Shown here: in pieces, positions 28,019-36,271 of the stretch
Numbering within the stretch: position 1 is the stretch's first letter
How the letters are laid out: each line of letters starts with the position of its first letter
Assembly (NCBI GenBank): GCA_963836425.1
Contig: CAWIJJ010000001.1
Span: 124,001 to 188,000 of the forward strand
Direction: 5' to 3'
DNA: 64,000 nucleotides
Source: CAWIJJ01 sp963836425
Lineage (GTDB): Bacteria > Acidobacteriota > Terriglobia > Bryobacterales > Bryobacteraceae
Position numbers and translations under genes: made by a program
Notes under the pieces: generated by a model
Seen by the model: only the letters and a program-made list of their open reading frames with translations
Databases searched by the model: none
Told to the model about the DNA's origin: nothing

Positions 28019-28250
28019 TACCCCCAGGCACCAGCGGGATTCGCCAGCCCTGCCTTTCCTTGCCCAGGTGGAAGAACGGAAACGGCGGCGACCCCTCTGG
28101 AGCTGTCTCGTTGACTCTGGAGGCGCATTCTGCAACACCTGTGTTCCTTCGGAGGCACCGCTTCATGAGGCGACGCCGGCTATCTATCGCTTCCCGCTCT
28201 GTTCCTTTACGCCGCGGCCTGAACAACACAAACCGCCTCGAGGACAAGCA

Positions 28251-28402
28251 GAACTGCACGGCCCCAAGCAGGTGCTGGCGGGCCGGACAGTCGGCCGCAA
28301 CGATCCCTGCCCCTATGGCAGCGGCAAGACGCCGCCGGCAAATACCGGCCCCGTTTGCGGCCGCCCGGCGACGGGCCGCATCGCCAGCCTTCATGGTCCC
28401 AG
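28251..28402 (+). repeat. Decayed copy of the secA 3' end
   Basis: The 20-base block GGCCGCAACGATCCCTGCCC occurs both in secA (23633-23652) and here (28293-28312). Homology extends both ways. Upstream, GAACTGCAC and CCAAGCAGGTG are shared, with about 20 bases missing here. Downstream, GGCAGCGG and ACGCCGCCGGC are shared, with the last codons of secA deleted. It then continues into sequence that follows the secA stop. The encoded zinc motif is broken (CPYGSG). No start or function; the rest of the 28019-28488 gap shows no gene. Confidence 0.75.
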
Positions 28403-28488
28403 CGCCGATGAGGTTGGCAGCCGCCGCACACCCGCCGCGAAAACCCGAAATCCCGGCCGGCCCTGCCGGCGTCTAACATAGTGAGCAT

Positions 28489-29457
28489 ATGAAGTCTTTT
28501 CTTGCCGCTCTCCTTTTGCCCGGACTGGCCTGCGCAGCGATTCTGCCCGATGCCATCGGCACCTTCCAGCGAGGCGCCGTTTCACAGCCGGCGCTCGCCG
28601 ACCGCCCGGTATGGGAGGAGATGGGCCTGAAGAGCTCGGAATCGGCCGCCTATGCCGGAGGAAGCACGAAATTCACCGTCACTGTGTGGCAATTGCAGGA
28701 CACCACCGGAGGCCTGGCTGCATTCGAGTGGCAGCGGCCGGGCGACGCCAAACCCGCTGGAGCGGAGAAGTATGCCGCCCAAACCAACGACAGCCTGCTG
28801 GTGCTTCACGGCAACTACCTGCTCCACTTCAACGGCTATAAACCTTCCAAAGAAGAACTGGACGCGCTGGAAGGCTCGCTCACTCATGTAGACGGCACGT
28901 CTTTTCCGGTGCTGGCCGGGTACATTCCGGATACGGGTCTGGTAGCAAACAGCGAACGGTACATCCTCGGACCGGCGGCGCTGGCCCGTTTCGTGCCCTC
29001 CATCCCGCCTTCGGTAGCAGGGTTTCACATGGGCGCGGAGGCGCAGGCGGCCGTTTTTCACAACGACAAAGGCTACCTGACCCTGGCGATTTTCAATTAT
29101 CCGACACCGCAAATCGCCATGCAGCGGATTGCCGAGTTTCAGAAAGTATCCGGAGCCATGGTGAAAAGGAGCGGCCCCCTGGTGGCGGTGGCGCTGGCTC
29201 CGCCGGACCCGGATTTCGCCGAACGGGTCCTCGGACAGGTGCGGTACCAGGCGGAGATCACCCGGGACGAATATGTTCCCACGCGCCGGGATAACATCGG
29301 GGATCTGATCATCAACGTCTTTGTTTTGATCGGGATACTACTCGCGTTTTCAGCCGTGTCCGGCCTTGCGGTGGGCGGTGTGCGAGCGCTGCTCCGGCGC
29401 GGCAGGCCGGCCGGCGAGGCCGATGCCATGATCACCCTGCATCTCGAGAATCGCTAG
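28489..29457 (+). CDS. Exported DUF6599-like membrane protein
   Basis: 322 residues. Signal peptide MKSFLAALLLPGLACAA, a periplasmic domain and one C-terminal membrane helix (LIINVFVLIGILLAFSAVSGLAV) before a short cytoplasmic tail. The motifs NSERYILGPAALARFVPSIPP, GAEAQAAVFH and LTLAIFNYPTPQIAMQRI, then VKRSGPLVAVAL, match what I know as DUF6599, an acidobacterial family without known function. No clear ribosome site. It follows the secA-tail relic directly and has no operon partner. Confidence 0.65.
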   Translation: MKSFLAALLLPGLACAAILPDAIGTFQRGAVSQPALADRPVWEEMGLKSSESAAYAGGSTKFTVTVWQLQDTTGGLAAFEWQRPGDAKPAGAEKYAAQTNDSLLVLHGNYLLHFNGYKPSKEELDALEGSLTHVDGTSFPVLAGYIPDTGLVANSERYILGPAALARFVPSIPPSVAGFHMGAEAQAAVFHNDKGYLTLAIFNYPTPQIAMQRIAEFQKVSGAMVKRSGPLVAVALAPPDPDFAERVLGQVRYQAEITRDEYVPTRRDNIGDLIINVFVLIGILLAFSAVSGLAVGGVRALLRRGRPAGEADAMITLHLENR

Positions 29458-29618
29458 GGTGATGACACAAACGCCCAATTTTGTTCGGGTTAGACTGAAA
29501 TTCTCAGGTAAAAAAAGGGGTTTTTCGGCCTGCCGGCGCGGTTGTTAAAAAAACCACATTCATGCAAGTTACCCGATTGGAGCGGTTTACAGCGTCCCGA
29601 CGGCTGCCGGATTTTTTC

Positions 29619-29647
29619 TTGACTTGAGAGCCGTAGGGAAATAAGAT
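29619..29647 (+). promoter_or_regulatory. Sigma-70-type promoter in the gap before the ABC exporter
   Basis: TTGACT (29619-29624), 17-base spacer, TAAGAT (29642-29647). No start codon with a ribosome site follows for 140 bases, but a strong hairpin does, so the promoter seems to make a short RNA or a leader. The preceding 160 bases (29458-29618) hold no gene. Confidence 0.6.
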
Positions 29648-29653
29648 CCAACT

Positions 29654-29760
29654 ACAAAGTTTTGGCGGTTGCGATTCCGTCGAGACTGATTCTCCCATCG
29701 AACATCACCCTGGTAGAACAGGGAAAGAATGCTCACCCCTCGGGGTGAGCATTTCTATTT
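29654..29760 (+). ncRNA. Candidate small RNA or attenuated leader, about 105 nt
   Basis: The interval lies between a good promoter (29619-29647) and a perfect hairpin with a U-rich tail (29728-29760). It also contains a second stem, CCCTG (29708-29712) with CAGGG (29719-29723). It has no convincing reading frame. It could be a free small RNA or the 5' leader of the ABC transporter at 29792. I cannot match it to a known RNA family by eye. Confidence 0.4.
29728..29760 (+). terminator. Perfect hairpin, probable terminator or attenuator
   Basis: AATGCTCACCCC (29728-29739) pairs exactly with GGGGTGAGCATT (29742-29753), followed by TCTATTT. An ATG inside the stem (29729) is in frame with the ABC gene but is unlikely to be its start. 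Confidence 0.7.
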
Positions 29761-29778
29761 GCTGCAAAATAATACAGT

Positions 29779-29784
29779 TATACT
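29779..29784 (+). promoter_or_regulatory. Candidate -10 element of a near-leaderless ABC gene transcript
   Basis: TATACT ends 7 bases before the ATG at 29792 and there is no ribosome site between them. At the right distance upstream only TATTTG (29756-29761) is available as -35. Transcription would begin at the start codon. Confidence 0.4.
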
Positions 29785-29791
29785 GAACACT

Positions 29792-31624
29792 ATGCACCCA
29801 CCCGTGCCGCCGAAGCGCGCTCCGGAGCTGACGTGGCGCACGCGGCTCTCGTCGATGCGCAACGTCCGGCCGCTGCTCCGCATGGTTTGGGAAACCAGCC
29901 CGCCGCTGGTGATGGCTAGCATCCTGCTGCGGTTCACGCGGGCTCTCATGCCGTTGGCGCTCCTCTGGGTACCGAAGCTCATTCTGGACGCCGTAGTCGC
30001 CTCCATTTCGCGAAATAACGCGAATCTGCCACTCATCTGGAAGCTGGTTGCGCTGGAATTCGGCCTGGCTGTTGCGAACGACATACTGGGCCGGGTTAAT
30101 ACCCTATGTGACAGCCTGCTGGGCGACCGGTTTACGAACCAGGTGAGCGTCCGGCTGATGGAGCATGCCACAGCGCTCGACCTGGCCTCGTTCGAAGACC
30201 CCGTTTTCTACGACAAGCTGGAACGGGCGCGCCGGCAGACCACGGGGCGTCTCGGGCTGCTGGCATCCATCCTGAGCGTCGGGCAGGACACCGTCAGCCT
30301 GCTGACGCTCTCGGTGGGCCTGATAGTGTACTCTCCGTGGCTGATGCTGCTGTTGTTCGCCGCCGTCCTGCCTGCGTTCCTCGGAGAAACCCACTTCAGC
30401 ACTCTGGCCTATTCGGCGCTCTACCGGCGGACGCCCCACCGCCGGCAACTCGATTACCTGCGAGCCCTCGGGGCAAGCGTCGGCAGCGCCAAGGAAGTAA
30501 AGATCTTCGGGCTGGGCCCGCACCTGTCTAAACGTTATTATGAGATTTCCGAAGATATCTATCGGGAAAACAAGGGCCTTGCGATACACCGCGCTGTCGT
30601 GGGATCCGGCCTGAACCTGATTTCGACAGGTGGCTATTACGGCGCCTATGTGCTCGTGGTCATGAAGGCAATGACCGGGGCAATCTCGATTGGAACACTG
30701 ACGTTCCTGACGGGAGCGTTCTCGCGATCGCGTTCCTATATCGAGCGCCTGCTGTCGAGCTTCAACGACATTTCCGAACAGGCCGTTTTCCTGAAAGACC
30801 TGTTCGAGTTTTTCGAGATGCAGCCCACCATCCGCTCGAGCGCGGAATCGATTCCGGCACCCCGTCCCATCCGGCAGGGGTTTGAGTTCCGGAACGTGTC
30901 GTTTGCCTACCCGGGTTCAGACCGGCAGGTCGTCCAAGGTATTAACTTTCGGCTGCATCCATCTGAAAAGGTGGCATTAATCGGCGAAAATGGAGCTGGA
31001 AAGACGACCCTTGTCAAACTGCTGGCACGGCTCTACGACCCGACTGCCGGGAGCATCCTGCTCGACGGTGTAGACCTGCGGGAGTACGATGTGGAGGATC
31101 TCCGTCGTGAGGTCGGAGTCATCTTCCAGGATTACATGCGGTATGACATGTTTGTTCGTGAGAACATTGGGTTTGGGAAAATCGAGGCTCTTTACGATGA
31201 GGCCCGCATCGAGAGCGCGGCGCGAAAGAGCCTGGCAAAATCGCTGGTGGAGCGGCTTCCGCTTGGCTACGATCAAATGGTCGGCCGGAGGTTCGAAGGC
31301 GGAGTGGATCTCTCGGGCGGCGAGTGGCAGAAATTGGCGCTGGCCCGCGCTTACATGCGGGATGCCCAGGTTCTGATCCTGGACGAGCCGACCGCGACCC
31401 TGGACGCCCGTGCCGAATACGAGGTGTTCCGCCGGTTTGCGGATCTGACCCGGGGACGCATGGCGGTTCTGATTTCCCACCGTTTTTCCACCGTGCGCAT
31501 GGCCGACCGGATTCTGGTGCTTTCCGGGGGCGCCGTTCAGGAGCAGGGTACGCACCAGGAATTGCTGGCATTAGGAGGCCGGTACGCCGAGCTGTTCGAA
31601 CTTCAAGCAGCAGGTTACCGTTGA
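29792..31624 (+). CDS. ABC exporter, fused membrane and ATPase domains (MsbA-like)
   Basis: 610 residues from ATG 29792; a longer frame back to 29729 is rejected because it runs through the terminator-like hairpin. The membrane domain (about 1-330) has six helices. The ATPase domain has Walker A GENGAGKTT (about 398), Q-loop FQDYMRYDM, signature LSGGEWQKLALARA (about 507), Walker B VLILDEPTATLDA and H-loop SHRFST. Such half-transporters act as dimers exporting lipids, peptides or drugs; the substrate is not evident. RNase J follows 12 bases later, so the two may be cotranscribed. Confidence 0.9.
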   Translation: MHPPVPPKRAPELTWRTRLSSMRNVRPLLRMVWETSPPLVMASILLRFTRALMPLALLWVPKLILDAVVASISRNNANLPLIWKLVALEFGLAVANDILGRVNTLCDSLLGDRFTNQVSVRLMEHATALDLASFEDPVFYDKLERARRQTTGRLGLLASILSVGQDTVSLLTLSVGLIVYSPWLMLLLFAAVLPAFLGETHFSTLAYSALYRRTPHRRQLDYLRALGASVGSAKEVKIFGLGPHLSKRYYEISEDIYRENKGLAIHRAVVGSGLNLISTGGYYGAYVLVVMKAMTGAISIGTLTFLTGAFSRSRSYIERLLSSFNDISEQAVFLKDLFEFFEMQPTIRSSAESIPAPRPIRQGFEFRNVSFAYPGSDRQVVQGINFRLHPSEKVALIGENGAGKTTLVKLLARLYDPTAGSILLDGVDLREYDVEDLRREVGVIFQDYMRYDMFVRENIGFGKIEALYDEARIESAARKSLAKSLVERLPLGYDQMVGRRFEGGVDLSGGEWQKLALARAYMRDAQVLILDEPTATLDARAEYEVFRRFADLTRGRMAVLISHRFSTVRMADRILVLSGGAVQEQGTHQELLALGGRYAELFELQAAGYR

Positions 31625-31636
31625 GAGCAAAAACGA

Positions 31637-33304
31637 ATGAGTGAAAACAAGTTACAGATAATTCCCATGGGCGGATTGGGCGAGTTCGGGATGAACATGA
31701 CCGCCTTCCGTTATGCCGGCGAGATCATGATTGTGGACTGCGGCATGATGTTCCCGGAAGCCGAACTACTGGGGGTGGATCTGGTGATGCCGGACCTGAC
31801 ATTCCTCAAGGAGAACCAGGCACAGATCCGCGGCGTGGTCCTGACGCACGGCCATGAAGACCATATCGGGGCGGTGCCCTATTTTCTGACCGAGATCGAC
31901 GTGCCCGTTTACGGCACCGATTTTACGCTTGCACTGGTGGACCGGCGCATCGAGGAATACGACCTCCCGGAAGAACCGCGGTTCATCAAAGTCAAGCCGA
32001 AACAGATAGTTGAGATCGGTCCCTTCAAGGTTGAGTTTATCCATGTTACGCACTCGATCGTGAGCGCGCTGGCCCTGGCTATCACGACGCCATTGGGCGT
32101 CATCATTCATACGGGCGACTTCAAAGTCGATCCGACGCCGACGGACAACGAACTTTTCGATCTGCACACGCTCGCCGAATACGGCAAGCGCGGGGTGCTG
32201 CTGCTGCTGTCGGACTCGACCAATTCCGACCGGCCCGGGTATACCGAGTCGGAGCGCGCCGTGCGGCCGCGGATGGAGGAGATCTTCAACCGTGCCGAGA
32301 AGCGGGTGGTGGTTTCCTGCTTCAGCTCGTCCATTCACCGCATTCAACTGGTGCTGGAACTGGCGCAGGAGTACAACCGGCGGGTGGCGGTGATCGGCAG
32401 AAGTATGGTGTCGGTGACGGAGATCGCGCACTCGCTGGGGCTGCTCGAGATTCCGGACGGTATCCTGCTGCGGCCGCAGGACGCGATGGACCTTCAGCCG
32501 GAGAAGGTGGCATTCCTGATTTCCGGAACGCAGGGCGAGCCGATGTCGGCGCTGGCGCGGGTGGCTGTGGACAACCACAAGCATGTGTCGGTGGAAAAGG
32601 GCGACACGGTGGTCCTGAGCTCGCGTATTATTCCGGGCAATGAAAAGGCGATTTTCCGGATGATCGACCACATGGCGCGGCGGGGGGCCGACGTGCTGTA
32701 CGGGTCCATGAATCCGCCCCTGCACGTCTCCGGGCACGCCAGCATCGAGGAGATGAAGCTGGTGCTGAACCTGGTCCGGCCGCGGTACTTCATGCCGATT
32801 CACGGCGAGTTCCGGCAGCTTTCCAAGCACGCAAGGCTGGCCGACCACCTGCGGTTCGCGGGCCTCGAGGAGGCTTTCGTGATGGAGTCTGGCGACGTGC
32901 TCGAAATCGACCATCACGGTGCGCGCAGGGCGGGCAAGGTGCAGGTGGGCCGGGTCTGCATCGATTCCGGGTCCATTGACGACGTCGTTCAGGAGATGGT
33001 GATCAGAGACCGGCGGCACCTGTCCGAGGACGGGATCGTGCTGCCCATCATCGCCATCAACCGGCAAACCGGCAGGATGGAGAACGCGCCGGAGATCGTG
33101 AGCCGGGGCTTCGCGGCGGGGGAGGGACCGGACTTCACCGAGGCGGCGCGGCAGATTGTAGCCAAAACGCTCGAGAGTTCCAACCAGGAGGAGAAAACGG
33201 ATTGGGGGGTGATGAAGGAAAAGATCCGGGCCGACCTGAAACGGCACATCGTGAAACAGACCGCGCGCAGGCCGTTGATCATGCCGGTGATTCTGGAGGT
33301 ATAG
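31637..33304 (+). CDS. rnj: Ribonuclease J
   Basis: 555 residues. Metallo-beta-lactamase/beta-CASP RNase with 5'-exo- and endonuclease activity in RNA turnover and maturation. The zinc motif HGHEDH lies at about 72-77 and further ligands in THSIVSALALAITTPLGVIIHTGDFK. The beta-CASP part contains SDSTNSDRPGYTESERAV and FSSSIHRIQ, and PIHGEFRQLSKHARLA carries the C-terminal metal ligand. Its ribosome site is weak. The last 103 bases overlap the start assigned to the FAD oxidase. Confidence 0.96.
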   Translation: MSENKLQIIPMGGLGEFGMNMTAFRYAGEIMIVDCGMMFPEAELLGVDLVMPDLTFLKENQAQIRGVVLTHGHEDHIGAVPYFLTEIDVPVYGTDFTLALVDRRIEEYDLPEEPRFIKVKPKQIVEIGPFKVEFIHVTHSIVSALALAITTPLGVIIHTGDFKVDPTPTDNELFDLHTLAEYGKRGVLLLLSDSTNSDRPGYTESERAVRPRMEEIFNRAEKRVVVSCFSSSIHRIQLVLELAQEYNRRVAVIGRSMVSVTEIAHSLGLLEIPDGILLRPQDAMDLQPEKVAFLISGTQGEPMSALARVAVDNHKHVSVEKGDTVVLSSRIIPGNEKAIFRMIDHMARRGADVLYGSMNPPLHVSGHASIEEMKLVLNLVRPRYFMPIHGEFRQLSKHARLADHLRFAGLEEAFVMESGDVLEIDHHGARRAGKVQVGRVCIDSGSIDDVVQEMVIRDRRHLSEDGIVLPIIAINRQTGRMENAPEIVSRGFAAGEGPDFTEAARQIVAKTLESSNQEEKTDWGVMKEKIRADLKRHIVKQTARRPLIMPVILEV

Positions 33305-34662
33305 CGCCGACCTACCTGGAGGACGCCTCCGGACTGCGCGGGTCGGCCGAGCGGGTGATTGTTCCGGCGGACGAGGCGGGTGTGGCGGCGGCGATCCGGG
33401 CAGCGGCTGCGGCCGGGGCCGCCGTCACCATCGCAGGAGCTGGCACGGGTGTCACGGGCGGCAAGGTCCCGCAGGGCGGGTGGGTGTTGTCGCTCGAGAA
33501 GCTCACGGAATTGCGGGTGTGTGAGGGATACGCGGAGGTGGGGGCGGGCGTCCTGCTGCGGGACCTGCAGGCCGCGGCGGCCCAGTCCGGGCAGTTTTAC
33601 CCGCCCGATCCGACCGAAACCGGCTCGTCGCTGGGCGGCAATATCGCGACCAACGCCAGCGGGTCCCGGAGTTTCCGCTTCGGTTCCACCAGGCGATGGG
33701 TGGACCGGCTGCGGGTCGTGCTGGCCAGTGGGGAAATCCATGAATTCGGCCGCGGGCAAGCGATCGATTTCGACCCTGGGACGGTTCCGCTTCCGGCGGT
33801 GACCAAGAATACGGCAGGGTATTTGCTACGGCCGGGAATGGATTGGGTAGACCTGTTTGCCGGGTCGGAGGGAACCCTCGGAGTGATCACGGCGGCGCGG
33901 GTGAAACTGCTGCCTGCTCCCACGGCCGTGCTGGCAGGCGTAGTGTTTTTTCCTTCGAGCGATGCCGCCGTGGACGCCGCGGAGGAATGGCGCGAACACG
34001 CCCGCCCGCGGATGATCGAATACATGGACCGGCCGTCGCTCGAGCTGCTGCGCACCCGGTATCCCGAAATCCCGATGGAAGCGGAGGCTGCGATCCTGGT
34101 GGACCAGGACCTGGAAAGCGAGGACGATCCGGAGATCGACCGCTGGCTGGAACGAATCGAAACCGCCGGAGCGCTGGCGGAAGCCTCCTGGTTCGCGCTT
34201 TCGGCGGCGGATCGCGAGCGGTTTCGAAAATTCCGGCACTCTCTGGCCGAACTGGTGAACGACCGGGTGCGGCGCAGCGGCGCCATGAAGATGAACACCG
34301 ATTATGCCGTCCCGGCGGCGCGAAGCCGCGAGATCCTGGGATTCTACCGGCGGCGCCTGGAACAGGAGTTTCCCGGGCGGTACGTGATTTTTGGCCATCT
34401 GGGCGACGCGCACGTGCACATCAACCTCTTTTCCGACCCGGCCAATCCCGGGCATGCCGCCGGTCTGCTCGAGGAATTCGCCCGTGAGGCGGTGCGCCTG
34501 GGCGGAACGGTTTCGGCCGAACACGGGCTGGGAAAGCGCAAGGCCCACCTGTTGAAGCTTCAATACGCGCCCGAGCACCTGGCAGCGATGCGGGCGGTGA
34601 AGCGGCGGCTGGACCCGGAGAATCGATTCGGGCGGGGAACTCTTTTCGCGATCAACGGGTAA
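33202..34662 (+). CDS. FAD-linked oxidase of the glycolate/D-lactate dehydrogenase (GlcD) family
   Basis: The FAD-binding domain begins with YLEDASGLRGSAERVIVP and contains GAGTGVTGGKVP and NIATNASGSRSFRFG. The C-terminal domain ends with GTVSAEHGLGKRKAHLLKLQY. It should oxidise a 2-hydroxy acid such as D-lactate or glycolate. The start is unusual. The conserved residues begin at the RNase J stop, and the only ATG/GTG/TTG in frame before them is TTG 33202 inside RNase J. GTG 33355 would remove conserved residues. A start at a rarer codon near 33301 (beside GGAGGT) cannot be excluded. Electron acceptor unknown. Confidence 0.85.
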   Translation: MGGDEGKDPGRPETAHRETDRAQAVDHAGDSGGIAPTYLEDASGLRGSAERVIVPADEAGVAAAIRAAAAAGAAVTIAGAGTGVTGGKVPQGGWVLSLEKLTELRVCEGYAEVGAGVLLRDLQAAAAQSGQFYPPDPTETGSSLGGNIATNASGSRSFRFGSTRRWVDRLRVVLASGEIHEFGRGQAIDFDPGTVPLPAVTKNTAGYLLRPGMDWVDLFAGSEGTLGVITAARVKLLPAPTAVLAGVVFFPSSDAAVDAAEEWREHARPRMIEYMDRPSLELLRTRYPEIPMEAEAAILVDQDLESEDDPEIDRWLERIETAGALAEASWFALSAADRERFRKFRHSLAELVNDRVRRSGAMKMNTDYAVPAARSREILGFYRRRLEQEFPGRYVIFGHLGDAHVHINLFSDPANPGHAAGLLEEFAREAVRLGGTVSAEHGLGKRKAHLLKLQYAPEHLAAMRAVKRRLDPENRFGRGTLFAING

Positions 34663-34671
34663 TTTGCCCGG

Positions 34672-35025
34672 TTACCCGCTTCCCAGGCCGACGAAGAAGA
34701 CTCCCAGGAGGATCAGGGCCAGGCCGACGAACTTGGTGCGCGTGAAGGGCTCGTTGAAAAAGAGGCGGGACCAGACCAAGGTCCAGATGTAGCCGAGCGA
34801 AACCATCGGGTAAAGGACGGAAAGCTGCCCTCCCCGGATGCCCAGCGCGTAGAAGACGGACGAACCCAGGAACAGGGCCACGCCCGCTGCGAGGCGCACA
34901 TTCAGGAAGCTCATTATGGACCCGTTCGTGCGCGCCGCGCCCAGTTTCAGAAAAACAGCCCCGAAAGAGCCGAGCACGGAGGCCCCGAAAACCAGCGCCA
35001 TCGAGCGCAGCAGCAGCGGGTTCAC
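34672..35025 (-). CDS. Small EamA/SMR-type transporter subunit (second of a pair)
   Basis: 117 residues from GTG 35025, which overlaps the stop of its partner by 4 bases (GTGA). Four membrane helices with SMR/EamA motifs: GSFGAVFLKLGAA, FLGSSVFYALGIRGGQLSVLYPMVSLGYIWTLVWSRLFFNEP and GLALILLGVFFVGLG. Two adjacent four-helix proteins of this type usually form heterodimers, like ArnE/ArnF, which flip a lipid-linked sugar, or paired SMR drug pumps. A longer open frame to 35490 is an artefact of the partner gene's other frame. Confidence 0.8.
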   Translation of the reverse strand: MNPLLLRSMALVFGASVLGSFGAVFLKLGAARTNGSIMSFLNVRLAAGVALFLGSSVFYALGIRGGQLSVLYPMVSLGYIWTLVWSRLFFNEPFTRTKFVGLALILLGVFFVGLGSG

Positions 35026-35411
35026 GTGCGGCCACCCCGGCCGAGGACGGCCACGCCGATGACGATCACCGCGATGCCGAGGTTCTTGTAGCCGTTCTGG
35101 GGCTCGTCGAGAAGCGTATAAGAGAGCAGCGTCACCCACACGTAGGTCAAGGCGATGATCGGGTAGAGCATGGACAGTTCTCCGTCGCGCAGCGCCAGCA
35201 CCAGCAGCACGGTGTTGATGCCATAGAGGACGTATCCGGCAATCAGCGGATAGTTGGTGACCAGGGCGGCGAGCGATGGGCTGAAATGCGCCATCCCGAT
35301 CTTCATCAGCAGTTGCGCACCGGCTCCGAACAAAGTGCAACAAAACACAAGCAGAATCGCGCGGTGCCGGGGGGGCGCGGCGGGTACCGGAAGCGGGGAA
35401 GGGGTGCTCAA
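35022..35411 (-). CDS. Small EamA/SMR-type transporter subunit (first of a pair)
   Basis: 129 residues. Four helices with GAGAQLLMKIGMAHF, GYVLYGINTVLLVLALRDGELSMLYPIIALTYVWVTLLSY and GIAVIVIGVAVLG. The glutamate in DGELSMLYP and the layout match the partner gene, so the two arose from one ancestor. They are overlapped and surely cotranscribed. Flanked by an FAD oxidase (convergent) and signal peptidase I (divergent). ArnE/ArnF-like lipid-sugar flipping is a possibility only. A proline-rich tail precedes the first helix. Confidence 0.82.
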   Translation of the reverse strand: MSTPSPLPVPAAPPRHRAILLVFCCTLFGAGAQLLMKIGMAHFSPSLAALVTNYPLIAGYVLYGINTVLLVLALRDGELSMLYPIIALTYVWVTLLSYTLLDEPQNGYKNLGIAVIVIGVAVLGRGGRT

Positions 35412-35452
35412 GCAGGAACAGGATATCAGGCTTTCCGGTAGAATAAGTAGCT

Positions 35453-36271
35453 GTGGACCCAGAGCAAGACGCGGTACAACCGCCCGACACAGTAGTGGTG
35501 GAAGAGGAGCGGGAAACCGAAGAGCCTCCAGAGTCCCATCACCACCATTCCCAGCGTGGTTTCATTGCCGAGTGGACCGTCACGATCATCCTTCTGCTGT
35601 TCGGCACCACCAGCCTGGTGCAGGCGTTCGTGATCCCCACCGGTTCGATGGAGGATACGCTGCTGATCGGTGATCACCTGCTGGTGGACAAACTGGCCTA
35701 CTCGCCTTATGGCCCGGTTTCGAAGCATGTTCTGCCTTACGAGGACGTGAAACGTGGAGACATCATCGTTTTCCGCTACCCGATCGACATCCGGCAGACC
35801 TTCGTCAAACGTGCCATCGGGGTTCCCGGCGACCACATTAGACTGGTGGACAAGAAACTGATTCTGAACGGTCACGCGGTGGACGAGCCGTACGTTTACC
35901 ATAAAACCGAGTACCTGGACAGCTACCGCGACAATTTCCCGAGCGACCCCAACGTGCACGTTTCCGAGCCGGCCGTGGACATGCTGATGAACCACGTCAA
36001 GGACGGGGAAGTGATTGTCCCGCCAGGGTTTGTATTTGCCATGGGGGATAACCGCGACTCTTCGCTGGACAGCCGCTACTGGGGTTTTGTGCCGCGCCAG
36101 AACATTATCGGGAAACCGCTGATCATCTATTGGTCGTACGACGCGCCCACCGAGGAACTGGCGAGTCCGACGGTGTCGATACCCCACCTGATCGACCTGA
36201 TCACGCATTTTCCCACCAAGACACGCTGGAAGCGCACGTTCCAATTGATTCACGGATATCCGTTGAAATAA
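35453..36271 (+). CDS. lepB: Signal peptidase I
   Basis: 272 residues from GTG 35453. An acidic N-terminus with HHHH is followed by one membrane helix (WTVTIILLLFGTTSLVQAFV). The catalytic serine is in IPTGSMEDTLLIGD (about residue 64) and the general-base lysine in VKRAIGVPGDHI (about 118); the conserved GDNRDSSLDSRYWG box is complete. It cleaves signal peptides on the outer face of the inner membrane. The stop overlaps the next start by one base (TAATG), so it is coupled to the guanylyltransferase gene. Confidence 0.96.
   Translation: MDPEQDAVQPPDTVVVEEERETEEPPESHHHHSQRGFIAEWTVTIILLLFGTTSLVQAFVIPTGSMEDTLLIGDHLLVDKLAYSPYGPVSKHVLPYEDVKRGDIIVFRYPIDIRQTFVKRAIGVPGDHIRLVDKKLILNGHAVDEPYVYHKTEYLDSYRDNFPSDPNVHVSEPAVDMLMNHVKDGEVIVPPGFVFAMGDNRDSSLDSRYWGFVPRQNIIGKPLIIYWSYDAPTEELASPTVSIPHLIDLITHFPTKTRWKRTFQLIHGYPLK

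Noticed and set aside
28068..28481. Open frame containing VGRNDPCPYGSGK, possible SEC-C protein
   Set aside because: The frame has no plausible start, its motif is broken, and the sequence is best explained as a decayed copy of the secA tail.
29729..29791. Extended N-terminus of the ABC exporter
   Set aside because: It would start inside the perfect terminator-like hairpin; the ATG at 29792 fits the family better.
31766..33247. Minus-strand open frame opposite RNase J
   Set aside because: Shadow frame; the plus strand carries a complete, motif-rich RNase J.
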